Below are positions 1 through 8,460 of a DNA stretch of 64,000 nt, in pieces. The stretch covers positions 62,001 through 126,000 of the forward strand of contig NZ_BMRE01000002.1 of NCBI RefSeq assembly GCF_014648475.1, read 5' to 3'. Both the position numbers and the translations under genes were made by a program. The notes under the pieces were generated by a model. The model was given only the letters and a program-made list of their open reading frames with translations. It was not told the origin of the DNA and searched no databases. Each line of letters opens with the position of its first letter. The stretch's first letter is position 1. This DNA comes from Lentzea flava. Its GTDB lineage: Bacteria > Actinomycetota > Actinomycetes > Mycobacteriales > Pseudonocardiaceae.

Positions 1-423
1 CTCCGACACACCGCGCTGCCGCAGCGCGTCCTTCATCGCGCGGGCGAACCCGGCCATCTTCAACGCGTCCCGCTCGCGCAGCTCGTCGTTGCTCGCGATC
101 ACCGCAAGCCGCCGCGGCCCGTTCGCCCTGCGCTCCTCCGTGAAGGCGACGGCCACGGCCACGAGCGCCGCCTCGACCGCGGTCAGCGCGCCGGCTGACT
201 CGGGCGCGCCGGCGACTCCCTCGGTGATCAGCTCCAGCAGCTCGTCCTGGCCGCCGAACAGCACCTCGCGCTTGTCCCGGAAGTGCCGGAAGTAGGTGCT
301 CTTCGTGAGCCCAGCCCGTTCGGCGATCTGCGCGACCCCGGTGTTCTCGTACCCCTGCTCGCTGAACAGGTCGAGTGCGGCGCGCACCAACCGATCTCGC
401 GCGTCCGGCTCCCATCGGCCCAT
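1..423 (-). CDS. TetR family transcriptional regulator, 3' part outside window
   Basis: The gene runs off the left edge; 141 codons are visible, with ATG at 423. The N-terminal half is a typical TetR helix-turn-helix: RLVRAALDLFSEQGYENTGVAQIAERAGL followed by STYFRHFRDKREVL. The C-terminal ligand domain is only partly visible, so the effector is unknown. It is divergent from the SDR gene at 511 across an 87-bp gap holding two 25-bp palindromes. From this layout I infer that it represses itself and the SDR gene. Confidence 0.9.
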   Translation of the reverse strand, partial: MGRWEPDARDRLVRAALDLFSEQGYENTGVAQIAERAGLTKSTYFRHFRDKREVLFGGQDELLELITEGVAGAPESAGALTAVEAALVAVAVAFTEERRANGPRRLAVIASNDELRERDALKMAGFARAMKDALRQRGVSE

Positions 424-435
424 GCCCCCATCCTA

Positions 436-460
436 AGTGATGCGACTTAGTCCCATCACT
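436..460. promoter_or_regulatory. Operator 1 between the tetR and SDR genes
   Basis: A 25-bp palindrome with arms AGTGATG (436-442) and CATCACT (454-460) around GACTTAGTC. Only the two arms' eighth bases break symmetry. It starts 13 bp upstream of the tetR start codon and is the expected site of the adjacent TetR protein. Binding itself is inferred. Confidence 0.75.
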
Positions 461-468
461 CTGCTACG

Positions 469-493
469 GTTGATGAGACCAAGTCCCATCACT
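469..493. promoter_or_regulatory. Operator 2 between the tetR and SDR genes
   Basis: A second copy of the operator 1 palindrome, centred 33 bp from the first. The right arm (AGTCCCATCACT, 482-493) is identical to 449-460. The left arm TTGATGAGACC (471-480) is degenerate, with about three mismatches in all. It lies 17 bp before the SDR start, so it could block that promoter. Confidence 0.65.
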
Positions 494-510
494 TTGAGGA
501 AGTGCGGACC

Positions 511-1398
511 ATGAAGGTCTTCGTCACAGGTGCCAGCGGACACATCGGCTCGGCGCTGGTCCCGGAACTGCTCCACGCTGGTCACGAGGTCGTCGGGCTG
601 GCCCGCTCGGACGCCTCGGCCACCAAGCTCACCGATCTCGGCGCGAAGGTCCAGCGCGGCGACCTCGACGACCTGGACGGGCTGCGCAAGGGCGCGGCCG
701 AGGCGGACGCGGTGATCCACCTGGCGTTCAAGCACGAGGAGATGTTCGCCGGGAACTACGCCGGTGCGTCCGCCGCCGACATCGCGGTCGTCCGGGCGTT
801 CCTCGACGAGCTGTCCGGCACGGGCAAGGCGCTCATCGGCACCGGCGGCACGTTGTCGTACTCCGGGCTCGGTCGTGTCGCCACCGAGGAGGAACGGGTC
901 CCGGACGACCACAGCCGCGGCACCGCCCGGAATCTGGTCATCGACGCCCAGGACGTCCGGGGCGCGGTGGTCGTGCTGCCACCGACCGTCCACAGTGAAC
1001 TCGACACGGCCGGCTTCATCCCGCTGCTGGTGAGAATCGCCCGCGACACCGGGGTTTCCGGCTATCCCGGCGACGGCACGAACCGCTGGTCGGCCGTGCA
1101 CACGCTGGACGCGGCACGGCTGTACCGGCTGGCGGTGGAGAAGGCACCCGCCGGTTCGGTGCTGCACGCGGTCGCCGAGGAGGCCGTGACGCTGAAGGAG
1201 ATCGCCGAGGTCATCGGGCGGCGGCTGGAGGTACCGGTCCAGAGCGTTCCGGCTGAGCACTTCGGCCCGCTCGCGAACATGGTCGCGCGGGACGCACCCA
1301 CGTCCAGCGCGCGCACGAAAGCGCTGCTGGGCTGGGAAACGAAGGAACCCGGCCTCCTGGAAGACCTGGAGTCCGGGTTCTACTTCGACCAGAGGTGA
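511..1398 (+). CDS. SDR family NAD(P)-dependent oxidoreductase / epimerase-like
   Basis: A 295-residue atypical or extended SDR. The Rossmann glycine motif TGASGHIG is at residues 6-13, followed by a strand ending in D at about 51-54 and a sugar-epimerase-like body. No clear YxxxK catalytic pair is seen; the GTGGTLSYSG segment sits where the active-site serine normally lies. ATG 511 was chosen because GAGGA (496-500) is 10 bases upstream; GTG 502 would be almost on top of it. The substrate is unknown. Control by the divergent TetR is likely from the two operators. Its end overlaps the convergent gene at 1380 by 19 bp. Confidence 0.88.
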   Translation: MKVFVTGASGHIGSALVPELLHAGHEVVGLARSDASATKLTDLGAKVQRGDLDDLDGLRKGAAEADAVIHLAFKHEEMFAGNYAGASAADIAVVRAFLDELSGTGKALIGTGGTLSYSGLGRVATEEERVPDDHSRGTARNLVIDAQDVRGAVVVLPPTVHSELDTAGFIPLLVRIARDTGVSGYPGDGTNRWSAVHTLDAARLYRLAVEKAPAGSVLHAVAEEAVTLKEIAEVIGRRLEVPVQSVPAEHFGPLANMVARDAPTSSARTKALLGWETKEPGLLEDLESGFYFDQR

Positions 1399-1907
1399 GC
1401 TTCGAGCACCAGGTGGGCGGAGGAGAGCGCACCGTCCGGATCCGGTCCGGTGAGCGCGGCTTCCTCGAGGACGGCAAGAGGTTCCGGTCGGCGCAGCCAC
1501 TCGGCCAGGCGTTCGTCGACGCCCTTGCCGTTCCTGAGCTCCTCCTCCACCAGGGCGGCCAGGGCTCGCGGTGTCGCTTCGAAGTACTCCTCGATCGCTC
1601 GCTTCTTCCGCTCGTCACCGCGTTCATGGGTGCCGGTGGCCATGCGCAGCCAGAAGAAGTCCACGTCGAGTTCGCCGGCCGCGATCAGTTCCAGCACGCG
1701 CGGCAGCAGGTAGCGCACGAAGGCCTCGTCGCCGACCGTGCCTGACTTCAGCCAGTACTTCTCCACCTGCTCAGCGGAAAGCTCGCGCAACGGCACGGTG
1801 GTGAACGGCGCGATGTCGGCCGCGTCCACGCAGTGATCGCAGAACTCGACCACCGCCGGACGCGGTGCCGCGAACACCTCGTAGAGGCGCTCGATCTCCG
1901 GTTTCAC
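1380..1907 (-). CDS. Conserved hypothetical protein at the end of the dnaK operon
   Basis: Unrecognised, about 175 residues, acidic and mostly helical, with no signal peptide or membrane segment. One stretch (ERGDERKKRAIEEYFE) looks like a charged helix. The GTG at 1907 overlaps the hspR stop as GTGA, the same junction type used twice earlier in this operon, so I prefer it. GTG 1928 (seven residues longer) is the alternative. Position suggests heat-shock co-expression with hspR, but nothing in the protein shows a function. Confidence 0.75.
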   Translation of the reverse strand: MKPEIERLYEVFAAPRPAVVEFCDHCVDAADIAPFTTVPLRELSAEQVEKYWLKSGTVGDEAFVRYLLPRVLELIAAGELDVDFFWLRMATGTHERGDERKKRAIEEYFEATPRALAALVEEELRNGKGVDERLAEWLRRPEPLAVLEEAALTGPDPDGALSSAHLVLEAHLWSK

Positions 1908-2341
1908 TTGCGGGGCTTGGGCTTCCACACGACGAGCGACGTCTCCTGCCGGAGCGGGACCAGGTCCCGCCGGTAGGAGGCGTGCACCGCGGCAGCCGCG
2001 TTGTCCGCCGCCGCCAACGCCTGAGCGAGCTCCTGCTGAAGCTCGGCTACCCGCGACCGCAGCGCGTCGACCTGGTTCTCCAGCTCGATGATCCGCTTGA
2101 TCCCCGCGAGGTTGACGCCCTCCTCCTGGGAGAGCCGCTGCACCTCGCGCAGCAGCACGATGTCGCGCATCGAGTAACGGCGGCCACCGCCGGGCGTGCG
2201 ACCGGGCGAGACCAGACCCATCCGGTCGTAGGACCGCAACGTCTGGGCGTGCAGACCGGACAGCTGCGCCGCAACCGAGATCACGAAGAAGGGCGTGTCC
2301 TCGTCAGTCCCAGGAGGAAACGGAAAACCCATGGAACTCAC
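1904..2341 (-). CDS. hspR: HspR, MerR-family repressor of the dnaK operon
   Basis: 145 residues with a MerR-type winged helix: VISVAAQLSGLHAQTLRSYDRMGLVSP, then GGGRRYSMRDIVLL, then a long dimerisation helix (about 75-120). The C-terminus KPKPRK is basic. In Streptomyces and mycobacteria HspR binds HAIR boxes with DnaK as co-repressor; two such boxes lie upstream of dnaK here. The GTG start at 2341 overlaps the dnaJ stop as GTGA, so it is translationally coupled. ATG 2332 is a possible alternative start. Confidence 0.96.
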   Translation of the reverse strand: MSSMGFPFPPGTDEDTPFFVISVAAQLSGLHAQTLRSYDRMGLVSPGRTPGGGRRYSMRDIVLLREVQRLSQEEGVNLAGIKRIIELENQVDALRSRVAELQQELAQALAAADNAAAAVHASYRRDLVPLRQETSLVVWKPKPRK

Positions 2342-3492
2342 CGCCCTTCGAGAAGTGCGTTCAGATCACCACGCGGGTCGTGGTCCTTCGTCACGTCCGC
2401 GTACGCCTCGAGCGCCTTGCGCGCCTCGGACGAGAGGTTGTTCGGCACCGCGACCTCCAGGGTGATCAGGAGATCGCCGGAGGTGCCGTCGCGCTTCGTG
2501 ATCCCCTTGCCCCGAGCCCGCAGCACACGCCCTGAGGCGGTGCCGGCAGGCACCTTCAAGGTCACCTTGCCGTCCAGCGTCGGCACGGTCAACGTCGTTC
2601 CCAGAGCCAGCTCCGGGAACGTCATCGGTGCCCTGAGCGTCAGATCGTTGCCCTGGCGCCCGAAAACGCTGTGCGGGTTGACGTGCACGCGCACGAACAA
2701 GTCGCCGGACGGTCCGCCGTTGCGGCCGGGTTCACCTTGTCCGGCAAGGCGAATCCGCTGGCCGTCGTCGACGCCCGACGGGATCCGCACGGTCAGCGTG
2801 CGGGTGCGGGTGCTGACGCCGTCGCCACCGCACTCGGGGCACGGGTCGTCGATGATCCGGCCGGTTCCGCGGCAGTCGCGGCACGGCTCGCTGAACGCGA
2901 ACGCGCCCTGCGAACGGGTCACCAGGCCCGAACCGGAACAGGTCGCGCACACGTGCGGCGTCGTGCCCGGTTTGGCACCGGAGCCGCCACACGTCGTGCA
3001 GGCGGCGGGGGACGACAGGCGCAGCGGCACCGTCGCTCCCTTCACCGCCTCGGTGAAGTCGATGCGGACGTCGGTCTCGACGTCCTCGCCGCGGCGCGGA
3101 CGCGTGGCGGAAGCCGCTCCACCACGCCGGTTGAACAGGCCGCCGAGCAGGTCGCCGAGGCCACCGCCGCCGGTGCCCTGCGCGGCACGGCCGAACAGGT
3201 CGTTGACGTCGAAGCCGCCGGAGCCGAAGCCACCGCCGGGGAAACCGCCGCCGCCCGCGAACAGGCGACGGGCCTCGTCGTACTGCTTGCGCTTGGCCGG
3301 GTCCGACAGCACGCCGTAGGCCTCGGAGACCGCCTTGAAGCGGGCCTCGGCCTTGGCGTCGCCGGGGTTCGCGTCGGGGTGCAGCTCGCGGGCGAGCTTG
3401 CGGTAGGACTTCTTGATCTCGTCCGCCGACGCGTCGGAGGAGACGCCCAGCTCGCGGTAGAAGTCCTTTTCGATCCAGTCCCTGGCACTCAC
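2338..3492 (-). CDS. dnaJ: Chaperone DnaJ (type I Hsp40)
   Basis: 384 residues. The J domain occupies residues 9-75 with HPD at 38-40. A Gly/Phe linker (about 78-120) follows. The zinc region has four repeats: CTTCGGSG 165-172, CATCSGSG 182-189, CRDCRGTG 204-211 and CPECGGDG 218-225, the last ending GDG instead of GxG. C-terminal substrate domains follow. It stimulates DnaK ATPase and delivers unfolded clients. GTG start at 3492, preceded by GGAGGGG. The gene is separated from grpE by 124 bp that contain a long-range inverted repeat. Confidence 0.98.
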   Translation of the reverse strand: MSARDWIEKDFYRELGVSSDASADEIKKSYRKLARELHPDANPGDAKAEARFKAVSEAYGVLSDPAKRKQYDEARRLFAGGGGFPGGGFGSGGFDVNDLFGRAAQGTGGGGLGDLLGGLFNRRGGAASATRPRRGEDVETDVRIDFTEAVKGATVPLRLSSPAACTTCGGSGAKPGTTPHVCATCSGSGLVTRSQGAFAFSEPCRDCRGTGRIIDDPCPECGGDGVSTRTRTLTVRIPSGVDDGQRIRLAGQGEPGRNGGPSGDLFVRVHVNPHSVFGRQGNDLTLRAPMTFPELALGTTLTVPTLDGKVTLKVPAGTASGRVLRARGKGITKRDGTSGDLLITLEVAVPNNLSSEARKALEAYADVTKDHDPRGDLNALLEGR

Positions 3493-3522
3493 CGGACGTC
3501 CCCTCCTTTCGCAGTGGTGTGG

Positions 3523-3607
3523 CGCGGCACGTTGACGCGCGAACTCGCGGTCAGACGGGTGCCGCGCGGCGTCCTGCCGAGCGTGAATTCACCGCCAACG
3601 TGCCGCG
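3523..3607. repeat. 12-bp inverted repeat in the grpE-dnaJ spacer
   Basis: CGCGGCACGTTG (3523-3534) is the exact reverse complement of CAACGTGCCGCG (3596-3607), with a 61-nt loop. In the operon mRNA it could fold into a long-range stem just before the dnaJ ribosome-binding site. Whether it is a processing site, a partial terminator or neutral cannot be told here. Confidence 0.55.
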
Positions 3608-3616
3608 TCACGCCCA

Positions 3617-4252
3617 TTAGTCCTCTTCGGCCTGCGGTTCCGCCGGGGCGGGCTCGTGGTCGGTCACCGCGACGAGCGCGGGCCGGACGAGCTTCTCGCC
3701 GAACCGGTAACCGCGGCGCAGGACCGCGGTGACGGTCGGGCCGTCGACGTCCGGGGACGTGCTGTGCTGCACGGCCTCGTGCACCGAAGGGTCGAACGCC
3801 TCGCCCTCGTGCGCGAACGGCTCCAGGCCGGTCTTTTGCAACGTGGACACGAGCTTGTCCGCCACCGCCTTGAACGCGCCGGTCAGGTCGCCGTGCGCGG
3901 CGGCCCGTTCGACGTCGTCCAGCACGGAGAGCAGCTCGGAGGCGACGGACGCCTTCGCGTTGTTGATCACCGCTTCGCGATCGCGTTCCACCCGCTTGCG
4001 GTAGTTCGCGTACTCGGCGGTGAGCCGCTGCAGGTCGGCGGTGCGCTCGTCGAGCTGGGTCTTCAGCTCGGCGGCCACCTCGTCCACGACCTCGGCGACC
4101 ACGGGCTCTTCGGAAACCGGAGCAGCGCCTTCCTCGTCGGCAGCGTGGGCCGGCGCCCGGACCTCACCCGTCTCGGGGTCGATCCGGCGCCGGTCGTGCA
4201 CGACTACCTGAGGCTGCTCCTCGTCAGGGGCGGCGTGCCTCGGCTCGGTCAC
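3617..4252 (-). CDS. grpE: Nucleotide exchange factor GrpE
   Basis: 211 residues. A disordered acidic N-terminus (1-65) is followed by a long coiled-coil helix (about 65-110, containing [12 protein letters not shown]) and the beta domain with [40 protein letters not shown], the GrpE signature. It releases ADP from DnaK. GTG 4252 overlaps the dnaK stop as GTGA, giving tight coupling to dnaK. Confidence 0.97.
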   Translation of the reverse strand: MTEPRHAAPDEEQPQVVVHDRRRIDPETGEVRAPAHAADEEGAAPVSEEPVVAEVVDEVAAELKTQLDERTADLQRLTAEYANYRKRVERDREAVINNAKASVASELLSVLDDVERAAAHGDLTGAFKAVADKLVSTLQKTGLEPFAHEGEAFDPSVHEAVQHSTSPDVDGPTVTAVLRRGYRFGEKLVRPALVAVTDHEPAPAEPQAEED

Positions 4253-6108
4253 TTCTTCTCGTCCTCGTCCACGATCTCGGCGTCAACGACGTCGTCCTGG
4301 CCGGCCTTCGCCTGGCCCGCTCCCGGCGCGTCCGCACCGGGGGCCTCGGCACCGGCGGCACCCGGAGCGTTGGCGTACATCGCCTGGCCGATGGCCTGCG
4401 ACTCGGTCGCGAGCTTCTCCACCGCGGCCTTGATGGCGTTGATGTCGGTGCCCTTGAGCGCCTCGTTCGCCTCGGCGATCGCGGCGGTGACCTTCTCCTT
4501 GACGTCGGCGGGGAGCTTCTCGTCGTTCTCCTTGACGACCTTCTCGGTCTGGTAGACGAGGGTCTCCGCCTGGTTGCGGACCTCGGCCTCCTCGCGGCGG
4601 CGCTTGTCCTCCTCCGCGTGGGCCTCGGCGTCCTTGACCATGCGGTCGATGTCCTCCTTCGGCAGCGCGGAGCCACCGGTGATGGTCATCGACTGCTCCT
4701 TGCCGGTGCCCAGGTCCTTCGCCGACACGTGGACGATGCCGTTCGCGTCGATGTCGAAGGTGACCTCGATCTGCGGCACGCCGCGCGGGGCCGGGGGCAG
4801 GCCGGTCAGCTCGAACATGCCGAGCTTCTTGTTGTGCGCCGCGATCTCGCGCTCGCCCTGGAAGACCTGGATCTGCACGGACGGCTGGTTGTCGTCGGCC
4901 GTCGTGAAGGTCTCGGAACGCTTCGTCGGGATCGTGGTGTTGCGCTCGATCAGCTTGGTCATGATGCCGCCCTTGGTCTCGATGCCGAGGGACAGCGGGG
5001 TGACGTCGAGCAGCAGGACGTCCTTGACCTCACCCTTGAGGACACCGGCCTGCAGGGCGGCGCCGACGGCGACGACCTCGTCCGGGTTCACGCCCTTGTT
5101 GGGCTCCTTGCCGCCGGTCAGCTCCTTCACGAGCTCCGCGACGGCGGGCATGCGGGTCGAGCCACCGACGAGCACGACGTGGTCGATGTCGCCGACGGAG
5201 ATGCCGGCGTCCTTGATCACGTTGTTGAACGGCGCGCGGGTGCGGTCGAGCAGGTCGGACGTGATGCGCTGGAACTCGGCCCGCGACAGCGTCTCGTCGA
5301 GGAACAGCGGGTTCTTGTCCGCGTCCACCGTGATGTACGGCAGGTTGATGCTCGCGGTGCTGGAGCTGGACAGCTCGATCTTGGCCTTCTCCGCAGCCTC
5401 ACGGATGCGCTGGAGGGCCATCTTGTCCTTGGTCAGGTCGATGCCGTTGGCCTGCTTGAAGCGGTCGACCAGCCAGTCGACGATGCGCTGGTCCCAGTCG
5501 TCACCACCGAGGTGGTTGTCACCGGAGGTCGCGCGGACCTCGACAACGCCGTCGCCGAGCTCGAGCAGCGAGACGTCGAACGTACCGCCACCGAGGTCGA
5601 AGACCAGGATGGTCTGCTCCTTCTCGCCCTTGTCGAGGCCGTAGGCCAGAGCGGCCGACGTCGGCTCGTTGACGATGCGGAGCACGTTGAGGCCCGCGAT
5701 CTGGCCGGCCTCCTTAGTGGCCTGGCGCTGCGCGTCCTCGAAGTAGGCGGGGACGGTGATGACGGCGTCGGTGATCTCCTCGCCCAGGTACGCCTCGGCG
5801 TCGCGCTTGAGCTTCATCAGCACGCGCGCGCTGATCTCCTGCGAGGTGTACTGCTTGCCGTCGATCTCATCGGTCTTCCAGTTGGTGCCGATGTGCCGCT
5901 TCACCGAGCGGATGGTGCGGTCGACGTTCGTGACGGCCTGGTTCTTCGCGGGCTGACCCACGAGGACCTCGCCGTTCTTGGCGAACGCGACGATGGACGG
6001 GGTCGTCCTCGAGCCCTCCGAGTTGGCGATGACCGTCGGCTCACCGCCTTCGAGGACGGCGACGACGGAGTTGGTCGTCCCGAGGTCGATGCCGACTGCA
6101 CGCGCCAT
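4249..6108 (-). CDS. dnaK: Chaperone DnaK (Hsp70)
   Basis: 619 residues, full length. The ATPase domain begins [13 protein letters not shown], with phosphate-binding motifs [13 protein letters not shown] and [10 protein letters not shown]. The linker is [15 protein letters not shown], and the substrate-binding domain and helical lid follow. The acidic tail ends [12 protein letters not shown] strong ribosome site (GGAAGGA) precedes ATG 6108. It folds client proteins with GrpE and DnaJ and is the co-repressor of HspR in relatives. It heads the operon dnaK-grpE-dnaJ-hspR-hypothetical. Confidence 0.99.
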   Translation of the reverse strand: MARAVGIDLGTTNSVVAVLEGGEPTVIANSEGSRTTPSIVAFAKNGEVLVGQPAKNQAVTNVDRTIRSVKRHIGTNWKTDEIDGKQYTSQEISARVLMKLKRDAEAYLGEEITDAVITVPAYFEDAQRQATKEAGQIAGLNVLRIVNEPTSAALAYGLDKGEKEQTILVFDLGGGTFDVSLLELGDGVVEVRATSGDNHLGGDDWDQRIVDWLVDRFKQANGIDLTKDKMALQRIREAAEKAKIELSSSSTASINLPYITVDADKNPLFLDETLSRAEFQRITSDLLDRTRAPFNNVIKDAGISVGDIDHVVLVGGSTRMPAVAELVKELTGGKEPNKGVNPDEVVAVGAALQAGVLKGEVKDVLLLDVTPLSLGIETKGGIMTKLIERNTTIPTKRSETFTTADDNQPSVQIQVFQGEREIAAHNKKLGMFELTGLPPAPRGVPQIEVTFDIDANGIVHVSAKDLGTGKEQSMTITGGSALPKEDIDRMVKDAEAHAEEDKRRREEAEVRNQAETLVYQTEKVVKENDEKLPADVKEKVTAAIAEANEALKGTDINAIKAAVEKLATESQAIGQAMYANAPGAAGAEAPGADAPGAGQAKAGQDDVVDAEIVDEDEKK

Positions 6109-6131
6109 TGGAGTTCCTTCCGCTAGTACTT

Positions 6132-6152
6132 GTTGAGCGTTGCTGACTCAAG
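6132..6152. promoter_or_regulatory. HAIR box 1 (HspR site) upstream of dnaK
   Basis: GTTGAGC (6132-6138), 7-nt spacer, ACTCAAG (6146-6152), matching the HspR-associated inverted repeat CTTGAGT-N7-ACTCAAG. On the minus strand its TTGAGT (6151-6146) can serve as the -35, with TACTAG (6128-6123) 17 nt downstream as a -10. Repression would then be by promoter occlusion. Confidence 0.9.
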
Positions 6153-6170
6153 TTTGCCATCTTGCCCAAC

Positions 6171-6191
6171 GTTGAGCCTACCCGACTCAAG
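6171..6191. promoter_or_regulatory. HAIR box 2 (HspR site) upstream of dnaK
   Basis: A second copy with the same arms, GTTGAGC (6171-6177) and ACTCAAG (6185-6191), and a 7-nt spacer. Centre-to-centre distance to box 1 is 39 bp, about four helical turns, so the two bound dimers would lie on the same face of the DNA. Confidence 0.88.
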
Positions 6192-6635
6192 CTTTCTGAT
6201 GGTCCCAACGGCTGACCAGGTCTGGTTGTTCCCTCAGAACGCGCTGAGGACCACCCCGCGTGGAGTGATGCGCGGCACACCCGGCGCGGTCGATCGGGTA
6301 CAGTGGCGAACGGTCGACCGCCCTTCAAGGACACTCGGCCGTTCGATCAATGAGTCTCGCTCGACAGCGTGGACCCGGAACTCACTTTTCACCTCGCGGC
6401 GTATCGGAACTCGGCATCGATGCTCCGCAGACGATGTAGACGGTGATTCCGGCACTCTGTTCGGGCATGGCACCCACATGTCGAGAAGGACCTACGCTCC
6501 CGGGCTCGTAACCCACGCTTACCTGAGATCTGGCTTCGCCGAGGGCTCGACTCAGTTCCACCAGATGTTCTGGTTGAGCTGAGGCATGCCCACCGCCCCT
6601 CTCGACCGGAGGGACGCGAAGGGGCGAAGTTCAAG
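6192..6635. other. Intergenic stretch between dnaK control region and small membrane gene
   Basis: Beyond the HAIR boxes, this 444-bp stretch has no coding frame I believe. It is somewhat lower in G+C than its surroundings and should hold the promoter of the gene at 6636, but I could not identify a convincing -35/-10 pair or a terminator. Confidence 0.4.
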
Positions 6636-6884
6636 ATGCAAGCGGAGCTGGCCGGACTGGTTCCTGGTTGGGGCATCGCGCTGGCCGCCGGCATGACCGT
6701 GGCCGCCCTGGCCAAAGTGTTGATCGTGTGGATTGCACTCAGAGGCGTGCCGAGCGACAAGAAAGCCCCGGTCATCCGGGCTCTGGCGACCCTGTTCAAA
6801 GCTGACCTGCAGCTCGGCCCCTTCAGGCGTAGTCCGCCGGCCGACACCGACCCGCCGAACGAGGACGAGCCCGGTGAAGGATGA
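6636..6884 (+). CDS. Small hypothetical membrane protein
   Basis: 82 residues. One hydrophobic segment (about 8-36, GWGIALAAGMTVAALAKVL and on) is followed by a cytoplasmic stretch SDKKAPVIRALATLFKADL and a Pro/Asp/Glu-rich tail. The pattern of one membrane segment plus an APVIRALATLF helix recurs in small actinobacterial proteins as I remember them. GAAGGGGCGAAG upstream is a fair ribosome site. Function unknown. Confidence 0.6.
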   Translation: MQAELAGLVPGWGIALAAGMTVAALAKVLIVWIALRGVPSDKKAPVIRALATLFKADLQLGPFRRSPPADTDPPNEDEPGEG

Positions 6885-6933
6885 AGGCCGCCGACGAGCA
6901 GCGGCCTCCACATTCCCCCTGATTCGGGCGGCC

Positions 6934-7821
6934 TCAGACGGCCAGCACCTTCACGTTGCCCGAGTCGGCGGTCAGCTTGAGCTCGTTCTTCGCCGCCGGA
7001 TCGGTCGGCACGTCGACCCGGCGGTCCCCGCTGCCGGACTCCGCGGTGACCTTGTACGGGCCGGCGGACACCGGCACCCGCACGGTGATGTTCCCCGAGC
7101 CGCTGACGACGCGGGCCGTGCGCGCCGAGACGAAGTTCAGCTCGACGTTGCCGGATTCGGCGTCGGCGGTCACGTCGTTGTCGATCGCGGTGCCGGTGAT
7201 GTTGCCCGAGCTGGTGTTGACGAGGACCTTGCCCTGCAGCTGGTCCAGCGTGATGTTGCCGGAGCCCAGGTCGGCCGTGACGCTGCCCTTGATCTTGGCG
7301 GCCTCGAACTTGCCGGAGCCGGTGATGGCCTTGACGTCACCTGCGACGTCGCGGACGTTGATGTCGCCAGAGCCGCTGGTGACCTGGACGTTGCCCGCGA
7401 TGTTCTGGACCACGATCCGGCCGGAGCCCGTCTGGTAGTCGACGGACGCGAGACCCTCCAGGGTGACGTCGCCCGACCCGACGTCACCCTGGACGGCGAT
7501 CTCCGCGGACGGCACCTGGACGTCGTAGTTGACCTCGCAGTCCCTGCCGCAGTCGTCCAGCACCAGGGTGGTGCCCTCGATGCGGTGCGAGACGCCCGTC
7601 GGCCTGTTGTCCTTGTTGTGCTCGACCCTGCGGTGGATCTTCGTCTCGGACAGCCCCGGCACGTACCGGATCGCCACGACCCCCGAGCCCGTGCGCACGC
7701 GCACGGACGTGAACTTCTCCGCGACCGCGTTGTCTTCGGCGAACTCGTACTTCACGATGCGGATGCCACAGGCCGTGAGCACCGCCCCCACCAGCAACGC
7801 CACCAGCGCTGTCCTCATCAT
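6934..7821 (-). CDS. DUF4097-like beta-helical lipoprotein
   Basis: 295 residues. The signal peptide ends in the lipobox LTAC (Cys18), so it is predicted to be lipid-anchored outside the membrane. The mature part is a run of about eight SGSGxI/VxV-type repeats (GSGDVTLEGL, GSGRIVVQNI, GSGDINVRDV, GSGNITLDQL and so on), the pattern of DUF4097 right-handed beta-helix proteins. Two adjacent ATG codons (7821, 7818) are possible starts. A CGRDC motif may form a disulfide. Its role is unknown. Confidence 0.82.
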   Translation of the reverse strand: MMRTALVALLVGAVLTACGIRIVKYEFAEDNAVAEKFTSVRVRTGSGVVAIRYVPGLSETKIHRRVEHNKDNRPTGVSHRIEGTTLVLDDCGRDCEVNYDVQVPSAEIAVQGDVGSGDVTLEGLASVDYQTGSGRIVVQNIAGNVQVTSGSGDINVRDVAGDVKAITGSGKFEAAKIKGSVTADLGSGNITLDQLQGKVLVNTSSGNITGTAIDNDVTADAESGNVELNFVSARTARVVSGSGNITVRVPVSAGPYKVTAESGSGDRRVDVPTDPAAKNELKLTADSGNVKVLAV

Positions 7822-7901
7822 GGGCACAAAAGTAGAGGTGGCGGTGCCCAGCGACACGGCAGTCAGCCCCCGAAGGCGGGGTGGGGTTGTCCCTACCTGG
7901 C

Positions 7902-8456
7902 TCAGACCAGGTCTTCCAGGACCGCGCGCAACGCCGGCGCGGTGCGGGCCGGGTCGTTCAGGAACCGCGTGGAGGCCAGGACGTGGGCCGGTGCGATCCG
8001 TTCCCACAGCAGGCCATCCACGGGCACCTCGACGATGTGCAGTTCGACGCTCTGCGCCCACCGGCCGATCCGCGACTCGATGCCGCGCAGCACGTCGCCG
8101 ATCGGCAGCGCGACAGGAGCCTGCACCCGGTGCAGCTGCTCGATGCCCGGCTTGAGGGCCAGCACGGCGGCACGGCAGGCAGGGCGGGTCAGCAACGCCT
8201 CGGCGTCCTCCGGCACGGCCGGCTCCGCGCCTCGCGTGCACGCGTCCAGCGCGTCGGTCCACCAGCCCGGCCACTCGCGGGTCACGGCCGCGCGGTCGAC
8301 GCCAGCCGGGACCTGCACCGGCAGCGACGGCTCCAGGCCGGGCACGTGCGGCTCGACGTCGACGGACAACGCCAGTGAGTCGCGGACGTAGAGCGCGGCC
8401 AGCAGCCCCAGGCTCACCCCGTGGCTGATGCCGGACACCTCTCGCGCGAACTTCAT
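7902..8456 (-). CDS. Conserved hypothetical protein
   Basis: 184 residues, soluble, Val/Ala/Leu-rich, without a recognisable motif. It lies 4 bp downstream of the TetR stop in the same direction, so it is probably the last gene of an SMR-tetR-hypothetical transcript. The linkage would make it part of an efflux or stress locus, but nothing in the sequence gives a function. Confidence 0.7.
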   Translation of the reverse strand: MKFAREVSGISHGVSLGLLAALYVRDSLALSVDVEPHVPGLEPSLPVQVPAGVDRAAVTREWPGWWTDALDACTRGAEPAVPEDAEALLTRPACRAAVLALKPGIEQLHRVQAPVALPIGDVLRGIESRIGRWAQSVELHIVEVPVDGLLWERIAPAHVLASTRFLNDPARTAPALRAVLEDLV

Positions 8457-8460
8457 GCCC

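Noticed and set aside
4618..6126. Plus-strand frame of 502 codons opposite dnaK
   Set aside because: Shadow frame of dnaK with low-complexity composition.
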